Shown here: piece after piece, positions 37,481-48,346 of the stretch
How the letters are laid out: each line of letters starts with the position of its first letter
Position numbering within the stretch: the stretch's first letter is position 1
Assembly (NCBI RefSeq): GCF_000158175.1
Contig: NZ_DS999411.1
Location: 1,588,964 to 1,652,963 of the forward strand
Direction of reading: 5' to 3'
Length of the DNA: 64,000 nucleotides
From: Luminiphilus syltensis NOR5-1B
GTDB taxonomy: Bacteria > Pseudomonadota > Gammaproteobacteria > Pseudomonadales > Halieaceae
Position numbers and translations under genes: made by a program
Notes under the pieces: model-generated
Seen by the model: the letters and a program-made list of their open reading frames with translations, nothing else
What the model was told of the DNA's origin: nothing
Databases searched by the model: none

Positions 37481-37933
37481 TCATTGCGGTGCCGAGCGAC
37501 TCACTGGAACGTCGGTACAGAATTGATCCGAACCATCCGTGATGAGGCATATTGATACGCGCTCGGATTCTGACGGCATTCTTTGGATACCCATGAGCAT
37601 CAGGTGCGCTCCACCGGGCACCAGGTCAAACGCCTTACCTGGCTCCAGCACCACTTTCTCCAAGGGTACCATGGTGACCTGCCCCCCCTCTGTCTTGCTC
37701 ATGTGCATCTCGGTCGATGCTGCGATAGGGCTCATGGCATCGGTGATCACAATCGTTTTCTTGCCGGTATTGGTTAACGTTCCGTAGCCTGCGGTCATGG
37801 CCTGACCGGGCGGCATGGCCCGGACCCACGCGTTGCTGAAGGTCACGTCCGCGGCCAGAACTGAAGCTGCAAAAATGCCTGATAGCACCGTTATTAGCAG
37901 TAGGGTCAATGGCTGATGGCTTGATGTTTTCAT
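37481..37933 (-). CDS. Periplasmic copper chaperone of the PCuAC family
   Basis: About 150 residues from ATG 37933. It has a signal peptide (LLLITVLSGIFAASVLA), then a cupredoxin-like domain with NAWVRAMPPGQAMTAGYGTL. The copper ligands follow the H-x-M pattern: EMHMSKTEGGQVTM and, later, GGAHLMLMG. Relatives deliver Cu(I) to cytochrome oxidase CuA. The longer frame (to 38047) overlaps dsbD and lacks a signal peptide at its start. It follows dsbD by 10 nt, which fits a joint role in periplasmic metal and thiol handling. Confidence 0.92.
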   Translation of the reverse strand: MKTSSHQPLTLLLITVLSGIFAASVLAADVTFSNAWVRAMPPGQAMTAGYGTLTNTGKKTIVITDAMSPIAASTEMHMSKTEGGQVTMVPLEKVVLEPGKAFDLVPGGAHLMLMGIQRMPSESERVSICLITDGSDQFCTDVPVSRSAPQ

Positions 37934-37943
37934 TGAGGCTCTT

Positions 37944-39692
37944 TTAGGGCGGGAGTTGAGCGGCGGCCAACGCGTCACGAACCAGCTGTTTGGTAAGAAG
38001 CTGAGGCAATAGGGTGGGCTGACCCCCATCCGCGGGATACATGACATACAGGGGAATGCCGTTACGGCCGTGGCTGTTGACGAAATTACCGATGTCGACG
38101 TCGTAGTTGGTCCAGTCCGCGATCATATAAACCACCCCTGAGCGTTCGAACGCGTCGCGAATATCGTCGGTAAACAAAACTGCCTGCTCGTTGGCGAGGC
38201 AGGTGATGCACCAATCGGCCGTCACATCGACAAAAACAGCCCGACCCTCGTCCCGCAGTCCCGCCAGGGTACTGGGCGACCAGGCGACAGTACCCTCGAG
38301 GCGCGCCGAGGTTTGGCTGGGTGCGGTGCCGCGAAGGGTTCCCAGCGCCACAGCGAGCACGATGAAGCCTATACCGAGCAAACGGCGGAGCCCGTGACCA
38401 GAGAGCAGGAAAAGCCCTAGCGCCAGCGTTACCAGCCCCGCCAGCGCGAGCGCCATGGTATCCACCCCGGCCTGTTTTCCGGCGACCCACAATAGCCAGA
38501 CGGCCGTACCGTACAGCGGGAATGCGAGCAGTGACTTCAGGGTATCCATCCACTTGCCGGGCTTCGGCAGCGCGTTGCGCGCGTGGGCGCTGTAGCTCAG
38601 CAGCACCATTGGCGATGCCATGCCGGCACCCAGCGCGACGAAGACCAGCAGCGCAATGGCAGTCGGCTGTGTTAACGCAAATCCAAGCGCGGAGCCCATA
38701 AACGGAGCGGTGCAGGGGCTGGCGACCACGACGGCTAGTACACCGGTGAAGAAGCTACCGCGAGAGCCCCCTTGTCCTGCCAGTGTACTGCCCGCATTCA
38801 TCAGGCCCGTACCAAATTCCACGAGGCCAGAGAGTGATAGCGCCATTGCCGTGAACAGATAGGCCAGCGCGATAACAAAACCCGGTGACTGGAGCTGAAA
38901 ACCCCAGCCAATCGCCTGGCCAGTATTTTGCAGAGTGATTAGGACGGCAGCGACGAAAACAAAACTGGCGACCACGCCGCTGAAGTAAATCCACGCCTGG
39001 CGATGATGCTTTTGCGGATCACCGGTGGCGAAGCTCAGCACTTTGAGCGACAGAATCGGGAACACACAGGGCATCGCATTCAAAATGATACCCCCGAGAA
39101 AGGCGAACAGCAGTGCCGTCCACAGCGTAACCCCTGTCGTTGTACCGCTGCTCTGTGTGGCCACTTCGACGATTGCCCTGGGTTCGGGTCGTGGGTCGTC
39201 GTAGCCCGAATCAACCACCCCGGCCTGAGGATTGACGGTAAATACCTCGGTTTGGGGTGGATAACACAAACCGGCATCGGCACACCCCTGCGATGTCACC
39301 GATAGTTTGGCAGTACCAAAAGGGCGATCGGCAGCAAAGGCGAGATTGGCATCGATGTAATACACCTCGACATCGCCAAAATAGTCATCGGTTTTTGCAA
39401 TGGCCGGCGGAAAGTCGATTTCCCCCGTGACTACGCCAGTCTCGTCCTCGAGGACGACCTTGAAGCGGTGTTTGTACAGGTAGTAGTCATCGGCGATCTG
39501 CCACACCAGGCGCAGTTGCTGCGGCCCCTCGATTTCGACGGCGAGTTGGTAGGCTTCGTCGACGGGTAGGAACGGGTTTTGCTGTTCTGACAGCGCAGCG
39601 AGGCCCCCACTCTGTGCCGTGGAGACCACACTGGCGAGCACCAGGCCGAGTCCAACGACCCAACAGGCAAAAGCGTGCAACAGTTTATTCAT
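37944..39692 (-). CDS. dsbD: Thiol:disulfide interchange protein DsbD
   Basis: Moves reducing electrons from cytoplasmic thioredoxin across the inner membrane. From ATG 39692 the 582-residue protein has a signal peptide, an N-terminal immunoglobulin-like alpha domain with its Cys pair (SQGCADAGLCYPP), an eight-helix beta domain with Cys in NAMPCVFPILSLK and ASPCTAPFMG, and a C-terminal thioredoxin domain (DVTADWCITCLANE). ATGs at 39701 and 39734 are possible, but the short form gives the best signal peptide. Confidence 0.95.
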   Translation of the reverse strand: MNKLLHAFACWVVGLGLVLASVVSTAQSGGLAALSEQQNPFLPVDEAYQLAVEIEGPQQLRLVWQIADDYYLYKHRFKVVLEDETGVVTGEIDFPPAIAKTDDYFGDVEVYYIDANLAFAADRPFGTAKLSVTSQGCADAGLCYPPQTEVFTVNPQAGVVDSGYDDPRPEPRAIVEVATQSSGTTTGVTLWTALLFAFLGGIILNAMPCVFPILSLKVLSFATGDPQKHHRQAWIYFSGVVASFVFVAAVLITLQNTGQAIGWGFQLQSPGFVIALAYLFTAMALSLSGLVEFGTGLMNAGSTLAGQGGSRGSFFTGVLAVVVASPCTAPFMGSALGFALTQPTAIALLVFVALGAGMASPMVLLSYSAHARNALPKPGKWMDTLKSLLAFPLYGTAVWLLWVAGKQAGVDTMALALAGLVTLALGLFLLSGHGLRRLLGIGFIVLAVALGTLRGTAPSQTSARLEGTVAWSPSTLAGLRDEGRAVFVDVTADWCITCLANEQAVLFTDDIRDAFERSGVVYMIADWTNYDVDIGNFVNSHGRNGIPLYVMYPADGGQPTLLPQLLTKQLVRDALAAAQLPP

Positions 39693-39761
39693 GATGGGCA
39701 TTGTAGTCGGATTCGCAGGGCTCACTAGTGACACAGACGCGGGTGCAGGGGCGTCGGCGTA

Positions 39762-40118
39762 TCAGTCCTGGCGATAGCGAAGCCGGGTTCCCGTATTCAG
39801 CGATAGCCTGATTTCCTCAGGGCTCAAGGCGTCGGGGAAGTAGACGCCGGATACTTTGGCATCCATCAGGCTCGCGCCCTCGAGATTGGTTTCCCGAAAA
39901 TCAATGCCGCTGAGGTCAGAGTTGCGGAAATACGCATTGGAGAAATCAAGCCCTCGCGCATTCAGTCGGCGCAGATCTCGACCGCGGTAGTCGCCGCCGG
40001 CAAGTTGCCCGGTGTCCATGCTGTCCCGGTTCGCGTTAAAGGCATCGACGTCTTCAGTCCGCAACATCTGGTATAGCGGATCGTTTTTTATCTGGGGTTT
40101 GCTGACCTTGTTGTTCAT
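39762..40118 (-). CDS. Pentapeptide-repeat protein
   Basis: A 118-residue protein. After a polar N-terminus, about six pentapeptide repeats form a right-handed beta helix: YRGRDLRRLNARGLDFSNAY, FRNSDLSGIDFRETNLEGAS, LMDAKVSGVYF. Some larger relatives mimic DNA and bind gyrase; this one is short and its partner cannot be inferred. It lies between dsbD and a kinase gene on the same strand. Confidence 0.85.
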   Translation of the reverse strand: MNNKVSKPQIKNDPLYQMLRTEDVDAFNANRDSMDTGQLAGGDYRGRDLRRLNARGLDFSNAYFRNSDLSGIDFRETNLEGASLMDAKVSGVYFPDALSPEEIRLSLNTGTRLRYRQD

Positions 40119-40173
40119 GTTCTCACTCCTGTTCGGTTATCAGTGGGGTTTATGAAACTGTTGGTGTCACTGA

Positions 40174-41163
40174 CTAATCACCGAAAAATTCCTGTCGCAG
40201 CGCGCGATAACCCTCGGGTGCCAGTCGAGGGCCGTAATATTTGACCACTTCGCCGGCTGCGCGAACGGCGAATTGAGTGGCGCGAGCATAGTCCTCGCCC
40301 CGGTAGAGCGCGTACATGAAAGCGCCCGCAAACATGTCGCCGGCACCATTGGTATTGACGGCGTCGACCTTGTGCGCGGGGACATCGACCAAATGGTTGC
40401 CGTCAAAAGCCAAAGCGCCCCGTGCCCCGCGGGTGACCACAAAGGTTTTTGCAACCGCCTTGATGGCTTCCATGGCGGTTTCCAGATCCTCGGTATTACC
40501 CCACTCGAGTGCCTCGGCCTCATTGCAGAAGATCATATCGAGTCCATCGCCAATAATGGCGGCCATTTGATCGCGAAAGTGGGCAACCATGCCGGGATCT
40601 GAAAAGCTCAACGCTGTTTTTACCCCATGTTCCTGGGCAATTTCTCGGGTTCGCACGGCGGCTTCGTGACCGGTCGGTGAAGTCACCAGATAGCCCTCCA
40701 GATAGGTCCAGTGCGAGGCAATCAAGGCGTCGCGATCAATCTCGTTGACGGACAGGGTTTCGGAGGTGCCGAGAAACGTATTCATGCTGCGCTCGGCATC
40801 GGGCGTGATGAGTACCAGGCATTTGCCGGTAGTGCCCGGCTGACGCTTGTCGTCAAGGCCGTGGCCGACACCCGATTGGAGCAAGTCGTTGAGATAGATG
40901 TCGCCATCCTCATCTTCAGCGACCTTGCAGCTCATAAACGTAGGCGCACCGAATAGGGCTGAAGCAATCATGCTGTTGCCGGCGCTGCCGCCAGAAGCGT
41001 GATTGGCGCGTATGAGATGATCAGATAAATGGCCCAGCAACTCCGCCTGGCGTGCTTCATCGACCAGCGTCATCATGCCCTTTTCAACGTTCATCGCCTC
41101 AAGGTCATCGTCGTTGACCTCAATCTCAGTGTCGACCAATGCCGCGCCGATGGCGTAGGCCAT
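40174..41163 (-). CDS. PfkB-family kinase, probably adenosine kinase type
   Basis: A 329-residue ribokinase-fold enzyme from ATG 41163 (MAYAIGAALVDTEIEV). Motifs: GGSAGNSMIASALFGA near residue 60 and the anion-hole/catalytic NTNGAGDMFAGAFMYAL near residue 285, with the catalytic Asp in GAGD. The N-terminus and GGSAGN motif resemble bacterial adenosine kinases, but sugar kinases of the same family cannot be excluded. The 216-nt upstream spacer, shared with the divergent Nudix gene, contains a small inverted repeat CTGCT-6nt-AGCAG (41213-41228). Confidence 0.88.
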   Translation of the reverse strand: MAYAIGAALVDTEIEVNDDDLEAMNVEKGMMTLVDEARQAELLGHLSDHLIRANHASGGSAGNSMIASALFGAPTFMSCKVAEDEDGDIYLNDLLQSGVGHGLDDKRQPGTTGKCLVLITPDAERSMNTFLGTSETLSVNEIDRDALIASHWTYLEGYLVTSPTGHEAAVRTREIAQEHGVKTALSFSDPGMVAHFRDQMAAIIGDGLDMIFCNEAEALEWGNTEDLETAMEAIKAVAKTFVVTRGARGALAFDGNHLVDVPAHKVDAVNTNGAGDMFAGAFMYALYRGEDYARATQFAVRAAGEVVKYYGPRLAPEGYRALRQEFFGD

Positions 41164-41379
41164 ATAGTGGTTCAAAATTGTGCTCCAGATAAAACCGGAA
41201 TTATCCCGCATCCTGCTGCAAAAAGCAGTTGTGTATTGCCAATTTTCGTCTTGATCCGCAGCGGCGATTGGCTTTTAGCGCACACGTTATCGAGTTTGCC
41301 TTGGCAGGTGGTCTGGGGGCAGGAGTTCGCTCCGTGTAAACTCAGCGCCTGTCCAGATGAAGGTGGTTTGCCTGTTCCT

Positions 41380-41964
41380 ATGTCGTTAAACATCGAGCAA
41401 CTTGAGCAACGGCTGCGGCGACACCCCAAGCCAAGACAGGATCATGGTCCTGCAAAGCGGCAGGCGGCGGTTGCGTTGCCGCTGCTGGAGGGCAGACGCG
41501 GCCCGGAGCTGGCGATGATTCAGCGGGCGCGTCGCGTCGGTGATCCCTGGTCCGGACATATGGGGTTTCCCGGCGGTCGAAGAGACGCCGGTGACGCCAG
41601 TGAGCTGGCCTGCGCCATCCGGGAGACCCGCGAGGAAATTGGGGTCGATCTTGAAGCCTGTGCAAAACTGTTGTGTGAGCTGAGCGATGTGGATACCGGG
41701 TGGCGCAAGGATCGACCCGAGTTGCTGGTGAGTCCGTTTGTTTTCCGGCTCGCGGTCCTGCCCGAACTGACTCTGAACCACGAGGTGGATGCGGTGGTTC
41801 AGATACCACTGGCGTTTTTTCTCGATAAGGGCAACCGGGTGCCGCATCACTGGGAATGGCGGGGCACTCGATTAAGCAGTGACAGTTATCTCTATCGGGG
41901 GCACCGCATCTGGGGACTGTCACTCAGAATGATCGACGAGTTACTCGAAGCGGCCCAGCGCTAG
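41380..41964 (+). CDS. Nudix hydrolase of the CoA diphosphatase (NudL) type
   Basis: About 194 residues from ATG 41380. The Nudix box is of the CoA-pyrophosphatase form: GFPGGRRDAGDASELACAIRETREEIG, with Asp replacing the first Glu and one extra residue. It is followed by LSDVDTGWRKDRPELLVSPFVF and the C-terminal RIWGLSLRMIDELL typical of this group. Probably splits CoA into phosphopantetheine and 3',5'-ADP. Convergent with the secreted-protein gene downstream. Confidence 0.88.
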   Translation: MSLNIEQLEQRLRRHPKPRQDHGPAKRQAAVALPLLEGRRGPELAMIQRARRVGDPWSGHMGFPGGRRDAGDASELACAIRETREEIGVDLEACAKLLCELSDVDTGWRKDRPELLVSPFVFRLAVLPELTLNHEVDAVVQIPLAFFLDKGNRVPHHWEWRGTRLSSDSYLYRGHRIWGLSLRMIDELLEAAQR

Positions 41965-42008
41965 TTGGGCTGGCGATCGGTGGATCCTGCGTACTCCATG
42001 CAGGTGGG

Positions 42009-42698
42009 TCAGGGTGCCGCCGAATCCTTCTGGCCGACAGTCTCCTCATCCTCCATCACCGCATCGTCGTCAAGATAGTCGGATTGGCCGCGCAGAAAGG
42101 TACGTGTATCGAGCATCAGGGCTTTCAGCGCAGGATCTTCCTCGGAGGCCGACTTCAGGTCTTCGCTACTCGCCCGACCCTTCAAAAATGCCGTTACCAC
42201 CTCAAGCAGCACCGGTGTCATTTCAGGCTCCTGGTCCCAGCGGGTCATACCGGGCACCAGGTTGCCCTTCACCGTGTCGCCATTGACCCGCAGGTGGTAG
42301 CCACCACAGCCCGACAGGCGATAATCAAAAGGTCTGCCGTAGCTCTGGTTGGGCGTTGCCGGGTCAAAGTTCTCCGCAGCGTCGGCTTCGATACGAAACA
42401 GCGCCATGACCCAGCGGCTCTCCTCTGGAAACCGCTCAACCTCCGGTCGACAGTAGCTGCCGGTCTTCATCCACACGCGAATCGGGTTGGGGTAGGCCAG
42501 CCCGTGCAGTGTGGATTCGATCTTGAGGTCCACTGCATTGCCGCGTGTGGCGACAACTTCACCGAGTACCACGGCGTCGGTGTTTTTGGCCACCTCGGCA
42601 AAGCTGCCTTGCCAAAGGCAGCTGCAGTCACCGGGGTCGGCGAGGGACACATTGGTGAATCCGGTGAGTAATGCCACCAGAAGCGCCTGTCGAGTCAT
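42009..42698 (-). CDS. Secreted protein with possible TIMP/netrin-like OB domain
   Basis: About 229 residues from ATG 42698, beginning MTRQALLVALLTGFTNVSLADP, a short signal peptide. The mature protein opens CSCLWQGSFAEVAKNTDAVVLGEVVA and continues with a KIESTLHGLAYPNPIRVWMKTGSYC segment and SGCGGYHLRV. The Cys spacing and beta pattern resemble the NTR/TIMP-like fold seen in bacterial secreted proteins, which is inference only. The tail is acidic (DDDAVMEDEETVG). It follows hemB by 22 nt and may be co-transcribed, but no link to haem is evident. Confidence 0.7.
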   Translation of the reverse strand: MTRQALLVALLTGFTNVSLADPGDCSCLWQGSFAEVAKNTDAVVLGEVVATRGNAVDLKIESTLHGLAYPNPIRVWMKTGSYCRPEVERFPEESRWVMALFRIEADAAENFDPATPNQSYGRPFDYRLSGCGGYHLRVNGDTVKGNLVPGMTRWDQEPEMTPVLLEVVTAFLKGRASSEDLKSASEEDPALKALMLDTRTFLRGQSDYLDDDAVMEDEETVGQKDSAAP

Positions 42699-42720
42699 CG
42701 CTGCCTTACCCAAGGCGGGC

Positions 42721-43737
<1,017 letters not shown>

Positions 43738-45018
43738 CTACAGCGCGGCAAAGGCAGCGGCCGCTGCATCGATGGTTTCGGCGATATCGGAATCGGTATG
43801 TGCGGACGACATAAAACCCGCTTCGTAGGAGGCGGGGGCCAGGTAAACGCCAGAATCGAGCATGCTGTGGAAGAAGCGGCCGAAGGCTTCGGTGTCGGCG
43901 GCTATGACCTGGCTGTATTGGGTCACTTTTTTCTCAGTGGTAAAGAAACCACCGAACATGGTGCCGAGATGATTGGTGGTAAAGGGCACCCCCGCTTTAT
44001 CCGCAGCTTTCTGCATGCCTTCACAGAGTTCGGTAGTGTGCCGGAAGAGGTCGTCATAAAATCCATCGCGCGAGATAATATTCAGAGTGGCCAGTCCCGC
44101 CGCCATAGCCACGGGATTGCCCGAGAGCGTTCCCGCCTGGTATACCGGCCCAAGGGGCGATATGTGCGACATAATCTCTTTTTTGCCGCCGAAGGCACCC
44201 ACGGGCATGCCGCCGCCAATAATTTTTCCAAGGCAGGTCAGGTCGGGTTCAATACCCAGGAATCCCTGGGCGCACTGGGTGCCAAAGCGAAAGCCGGTCA
44301 TCACCTCATCGAGAATCAATACCGCGCCATTGGCCGTACACAGCTCGCGCATGCCCTCGAGATAGCCGGGCTCGGGCAATACACAATTCATGTTGCCCGT
44401 CACCGGCTCAGTAATTACGCAGGCAATCTCATCCCCCAGCTCATCGAAGGCCGCGCGCAGGGCATCGAGATCATTAAAAGGCAGGGTAACGGTGTGCTGG
44501 GCCAGAACGTCGGGGACTCCCGGGGAACTGGGCACGCCAAAAGTTAATGCCCCGGATCCGGCTTTGATCAGCAGCGAGTCGGAATGACCGTGGTAGCAGC
44601 CCTCGAATTTGATGATCTTGTCACGACCGGTATAGCCCCGGGCAAGACGAATGGCGCTCATCGTCGCTTCGGTGCCTGAACTGGTCATGCGCACGTAATC
44701 CATGCTCGGCACCAGAGCGCACAACTTTTCCGCCAGCTCGCATTCGATTTCGGTCGGGGCGCCGAAGCTGAGGCCATGCTCAGCAGTTTTGATCACCGCT
44801 TCCCTGACCTCGGGGTGATTGTGACCCATGATCATGGGGCCCCAGGACAGTACGTAATCGGTGTAGCGCTTGCCATCGACATCAAAAAAGTAGGCGCCAT
44901 CGCTGCGTTCGATGAACACGGGGGTTCCGCCGACCGCCTTAAAGGCGCGTACCGGTGAATTTACGCCGCCGGGTATGTGTTTTTTTGCGCGTTCAAAAAG
45001 AATTTCAGACTGGGACAT
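43738..45018 (-). CDS. hemL: Glutamate-1-semialdehyde 2,1-aminomutase
   Basis: Makes ALA in the C5 haem pathway. The 426-residue PLP enzyme has [44 protein letters not shown] and the PLP-Lys in [18 protein letters not shown]. Between hemJ and hemB on the same strand. Confidence 0.97.
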   Translation of the reverse strand: MSQSEILFERAKKHIPGGVNSPVRAFKAVGGTPVFIERSDGAYFFDVDGKRYTDYVLSWGPMIMGHNHPEVREAVIKTAEHGLSFGAPTEIECELAEKLCALVPSMDYVRMTSSGTEATMSAIRLARGYTGRDKIIKFEGCYHGHSDSLLIKAGSGALTFGVPSSPGVPDVLAQHTVTLPFNDLDALRAAFDELGDEIACVITEPVTGNMNCVLPEPGYLEGMRELCTANGAVLILDEVMTGFRFGTQCAQGFLGIEPDLTCLGKIIGGGMPVGAFGGKKEIMSHISPLGPVYQAGTLSGNPVAMAAGLATLNIISRDGFYDDLFRHTTELCEGMQKAADKAGVPFTTNHLGTMFGGFFTTEKKVTQYSQVIAADTEAFGRFFHSMLDSGVYLAPASYEAGFMSSAHTDSDIAETIDAAAAAFAAL

Positions 45019-45091
45019 GATGCTCTTCGTATTGGATTGGGGGGTGGATTATTGCAGGCATGGGCGCTACTTGCATGTCGGACGTTGCCTG

Positions 45092-45511
45092 TCAGAAGGG
45101 GCGTATATAAACCAGGAGCACGATAGCAAACAGGAAAAGTACCGGGACCTCGTTGAAAAAACGGTAAAACACATGGGTTTTATTGTCTTCGCCGGCCATG
45201 ACCCGACGCACATAGATACCGCACTGGATATGGTAGGCGACCAGTACTGCCACGCAGGCCAGTTTGGCGTGCATCCAGCCGCTGCTGAGATAGTAATCCG
45301 CCTGTGCACTGAGTCGCCACACGCCGAAACCGATAGTCAGCAGCATAAAGGGCGTGACAAAACGGTACAATTTTCGTGCCATGATGGCCAGGGTTGCTTT
45401 CGTTTCCGGGTGGTCCGCGGCGGCGTAATACACCAGTATCCGGGGCAGATAAAAGATCCCGGCGAACCACGACACCATAAAAATCACGTGAAAAGCCTGC
45501 GTCCAGAGCAT
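45092..45511 (-). CDS. hemJ: HemJ-type protoporphyrinogen IX oxidase
   Basis: A 139-residue membrane protein with four hydrophobic helices. The N-terminal signature FHVIFMVSWFAGIFYLPRILVYY carries the conserved His, and the next helix segment LYRFVTPFMLLTIGFGVW is typical of the UPF0093/HemJ family. HemJ oxidises protoporphyrinogen IX and binds haem b. Its position directly upstream of hemL-hemB supports this role over a generic CopD-like function. Divergent from argC, with a 62-nt spacer. Confidence 0.9.
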   Translation of the reverse strand: MLWTQAFHVIFMVSWFAGIFYLPRILVYYAAADHPETKATLAIMARKLYRFVTPFMLLTIGFGVWRLSAQADYYLSSGWMHAKLACVAVLVAYHIQCGIYVRRVMAGEDNKTHVFYRFFNEVPVLFLFAIVLLVYIRPF

Positions 45512-45573
45512 GACGACCTCGAGTGAACGTGCGAAAGTGGCGACCCTTCAACACTAACAGAAGCGAGGGCAAA

Positions 45574-46608
45574 ATGATCAAGGTTGGGATTGTTGGTGGG
45601 ACCGGTTACGCGGGAGTCGAGTTGCTCAGGCTCTTACTGCGCCATCCACAGGCCTCCGTGGCAGTTATCACCTCCCGCGGTGAGGCGGGTCAGCGGCTCG
45701 ACGCGTTGTTTCCGAACCTGCGCGGCGTCTGTGATCTGGCGTTCACCGATCCGGCTGACGGTGGTCTCGACGACTGCGACGTGGTGTTTTTCGCCACGCC
45801 GCACAATGTGGCGCTAAAAACCGTGCCCGATTTAGTGGAGCGGGGGCAGCGGGTGATTGATCTGTCGGCGGACTATCGACTCAGGGATGCCGCGGTGTGG
45901 GAGCAGTGGTACGGAGAGCCCCATACCAGCCCCGGGCTTTGTGCCGAGGCGGTTTATGGACTGCCGGAAATTACGCGTTCGCAGATCGTCGACGCCAGGC
46001 TGGTGGCACTGGCGGGTTGTTATCCCACCGCCATTCAGCTGGGCTTTGCCCCACTGCTCGAGGCCAAAGCGGTTGATACCAGCGGTTTGATCGCCAGCTG
46101 TGCGTCCGGCGTCAGCGGCGCCGGCAGGCAGGCAAAAATAGCGAATCTGGTGACCGAGGCGGGGGAGAGTTTTAAAGCCTATGGGGTTGCCGGCCACCGG
46201 CACCTTCCCGAAATTGAGCAGGGCTTGTCTGCGGTGGCCGGGAGCAGTGTGAGCGTGACCTTTGTCCCGCATCTTGTGCCGATGACGCGAGGTATCCATG
46301 CCACCCTGTTTGCGCAGCTGGAGGACGGAGCGCCGGAGGATTTACAGGATCTTTTCGAAAGACGCTATGCCGATGAACCCTTTGTCGATGTGCTCCCCGC
46401 AGGGTCGCTGCCTCAGACCCGAAGTGTGCGAGGTGCCAACACCTGCCAGATTGCAGTCACGCAACCTCAGGGGAGAGATACGGTTGTGGTCACCGCGGTC
46501 ATCGACAACCTCGTCAAGGGCGCGTCGGGTCAGGCCGTACAGGCGATGAATATAATGTTGGGTCTGCCGGAGACAATGGGACTCGAGGTTATCGCGCTCA
46601 TTCCCTGA
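45574..46608 (+). CDS. argC: N-acetyl-gamma-glutamyl-phosphate reductase
   Basis: NADPH-dependent third step of arginine synthesis. The 344-residue protein begins [21 protein letters not shown]. It has the catalytic Cys in [14 protein letters not shown] and the later [16 protein letters not shown] and [15 protein letters not shown] 45574 follows GAGGG at a good distance; the in-frame ATG at 45523 lies in the hemJ promoter region. Confidence 0.97.
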   Translation: MIKVGIVGGTGYAGVELLRLLLRHPQASVAVITSRGEAGQRLDALFPNLRGVCDLAFTDPADGGLDDCDVVFFATPHNVALKTVPDLVERGQRVIDLSADYRLRDAAVWEQWYGEPHTSPGLCAEAVYGLPEITRSQIVDARLVALAGCYPTAIQLGFAPLLEAKAVDTSGLIASCASGVSGAGRQAKIANLVTEAGESFKAYGVAGHRHLPEIEQGLSAVAGSSVSVTFVPHLVPMTRGIHATLFAQLEDGAPEDLQDLFERRYADEPFVDVLPAGSLPQTRSVRGANTCQIAVTQPQGRDTVVVTAVIDNLVKGASGQAVQAMNIMLGLPETMGLEVIALIP

Positions 46609-46620
46609 GCGAGGGTGTCA

Positions 46621-47328
46621 ATGATGTTCGGACAGCCCTTTCGCAAAACGATCCGGCGTGAGCATCCCTGGCGCGGCGCCTTGCTGCGCCTTGGATTTTT
46701 GCTGGGTACCTGCGGGCTGGTCGCTATTGCCTGGTTTGGCGGTAGTCACAGCGCAACACCCACAGCGAGTGGTCTCGATAGCAACGCAATCGAGGCGCAG
46801 GATCAATGGCGCGATGAAGTCGCACGGCTGACTACGGCTAATGCCGTCAATCGCGAGACCATCAGAACCCTGCGCGAAGATCTGGCGGAGCGGAATATCG
46901 CGCTTAGCGAGCTCGAACGCGAGGTGGCGTTTTATCGTGAGGTCATGGCACCCGAGGAGTTGGCGGGTGGAGTGATTCTGCGGCCGCCGCGTGTGCGTCA
47001 AGCGGCAACTCCCGGTGAATGGGATTATCAGTTTGTGGTACAGCAGGGTAGGCAGGGATCGGGTCCTCGCCGCGGCGAGCTGCGGGTCACTTTTTGGGGT
47101 GTTGAACAGGGGCTGCCCAAGCTGTACACACTCTCGGAGCTCGACGACGGTGCGGTAGATGGCGGTGTGGCGCTCAGTTTTCGTTACTTTCAGCGTCTCT
47201 CTGGTACGCTTAGGCTACCACCGGGGTTTGAGCCCGAGGGTATTGAGCTGCAGGCGGCGCTTCGCCAGCCGTCCACCGAGGTGGTCGAGGCGCGGTTTGA
47301 GTGGAAGGATGTGGTATTCGGCGATTGA
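46621..47328 (+). CDS. DUF6776-type membrane-anchored protein
   Basis: About 235 residues. One transmembrane helix near residues 22-42 (LLRLGFLLGTCGLVAIAWF), then a coiled coil at about residues 60-108 (WRDEVARLTTANAVNRETIRTL), then a beta-rich domain with LAGGVILRPPRV and LSFRYFQRLSGTLRLPPGF. The layout and its place directly before a bactofilin gene match the DUF6776 family. A role with the bactofilin scaffold is plausible but unproven. The argC stop lies 12 nt upstream, so the two are likely in one operon. Confidence 0.75.
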   Translation: MMFGQPFRKTIRREHPWRGALLRLGFLLGTCGLVAIAWFGGSHSATPTASGLDSNAIEAQDQWRDEVARLTTANAVNRETIRTLREDLAERNIALSELEREVAFYREVMAPEELAGGVILRPPRVRQAATPGEWDYQFVVQQGRQGSGPRRGELRVTFWGVEQGLPKLYTLSELDDGAVDGGVALSFRYFQRLSGTLRLPPGFEPEGIELQAALRQPSTEVVEARFEWKDVVFGD

Positions 47329-47394
47329 GGCCGGTTTTTGACGCCGTGGGTGTAAGCGAGTTAGCCCGATCGGTGCAAACAGGAGGAATAGGGC

Positions 47395-47823
47395 ATGAGG
47401 GGACGCAAGGAAAAACCGCTGGAGAGTGTTCAGGGGACAACGACACTGATTGCGCCGCAAACCGTGATCACTGGAGATATCCATTTTTCAGGCAATCTCG
47501 ATATTGAAGGGCGCGTCGTGGGTAGTATTGTGGCGGACCCCGATGCCGAAGCCATGCTCCGCGTTATCGCCGGTGGTTCCGTCGAAGGGGAGATTCGTGC
47601 CCCTGCCGCGGTAATCAACGGTAAGGTCGCTGGGGATATCCATGCCAGTCAGCGGCTGGAGCTCGCCGATGAGGCGGAGGTTGATGGAGATGTCTACTAC
47701 AACCTCATTGAAATGGCGGTTGGCTGCAAGCTCAATGGCGGCATGCGGCATGTTTCACCGGTGAGCGATGATCTTGCGCGCAAGCGAGAGGCGCGGGAGC
47801 AGGATCGCGAGGTAGGGCAATAA
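47395..47823 (+). CDS. Bactofilin family cytoskeletal protein
   Basis: A 142-residue protein with the bactofilin beta-helix core at about residues 15-110: TTLIAPQTVITGDIHFSGNL, DIEGRVVGSI, GGSVEGEIRAPAAVINGKVAGD and VDGDVYYNLIEMAVGCKLNGG. It has a charged C-terminal tail. Bactofilins polymerise without nucleotide and organise cell-wall enzymes or polar structures. GGAGG about 8 nt before the ATG supports the start. Confidence 0.93.
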   Translation: MRGRKEKPLESVQGTTTLIAPQTVITGDIHFSGNLDIEGRVVGSIVADPDAEAMLRVIAGGSVEGEIRAPAAVINGKVAGDIHASQRLELADEAEVDGDVYYNLIEMAVGCKLNGGMRHVSPVSDDLARKREAREQDREVGQ

Positions 47824-47911
47824 CCTGTTGTTTATTATGGTTTTTCGGGAGAAATTGCCAACCTGCAAGCCTTGTTTTTCAGTCGAGGTAACACCATAGT
47901 AGGCGTGTGGG

Positions 47912-47927
47912 GCGGAGCCCGCTCCGC
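47912..47927. repeat. GC-rich hairpin in the erpA leader
   Basis: GCGGAG-CCCG-CTCCGC can form a 6-bp stem with a 4-nt loop, 23 nt before the erpA start. No T-run follows, so it is not an intrinsic terminator. It may be a small leader structure. Confidence 0.4.
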
Positions 47928-47950
47928 AATCCGCAGGAGAATGGAGCACC

Positions 47951-48304
47951 ATGACCGTCGTCGAAGCCTTTGACCCGAACGAGATCCGCCTGACCGATAA
48001 CGCTGTGCGTAAGGTGCGCACACTGGTGGAGGACGAGGAAAATCCGAATCTCAAGCTGCGCGTGTTTATCAGCGGCGGCGGGTGCTCGGGTTTTCAGTAT
48101 GGATTTACCTTCGACGAGAATACCGCCGACGACGATATGGTGGTGGAAAAGGGTGGCGTGGTCGCCGTTATCGATTCGATGAGTTTTCAGTACCTGGTGG
48201 GGTCCGAGGTGGACTACACCGAAGGGCTGGAAGGCTCACGATTCATCATCAACAACCCGAATGCCGTGACGACCTGTGGTTGCGGTGCCTCGTTCTCGGT
48301 CTGA
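47951..48304 (+). CDS. erpA: Iron-sulfur cluster insertion protein ErpA
   Basis: A-type Fe-S carrier, 117 residues. The three cluster Cys are present: [12 protein letters not shown] and, at the C-terminus, [14 protein letters not shown]. Residues 10-30 ([16 protein letters not shown]) match the ErpA N-terminus. The erpA-anmK-M23 peptidase-tyrS order is shared with Pseudomonas. Confidence 0.96.
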   Translation: MTVVEAFDPNEIRLTDNAVRKVRTLVEDEENPNLKLRVFISGGGCSGFQYGFTFDENTADDDMVVEKGGVVAVIDSMSFQYLVGSEVDYTEGLEGSRFIINNPNAVTTCGCGASFSV

Positions 48305-48346
48305 GACCGTTGATCTGATACGCGCGACCAACGCCGGGGTGGGTAG

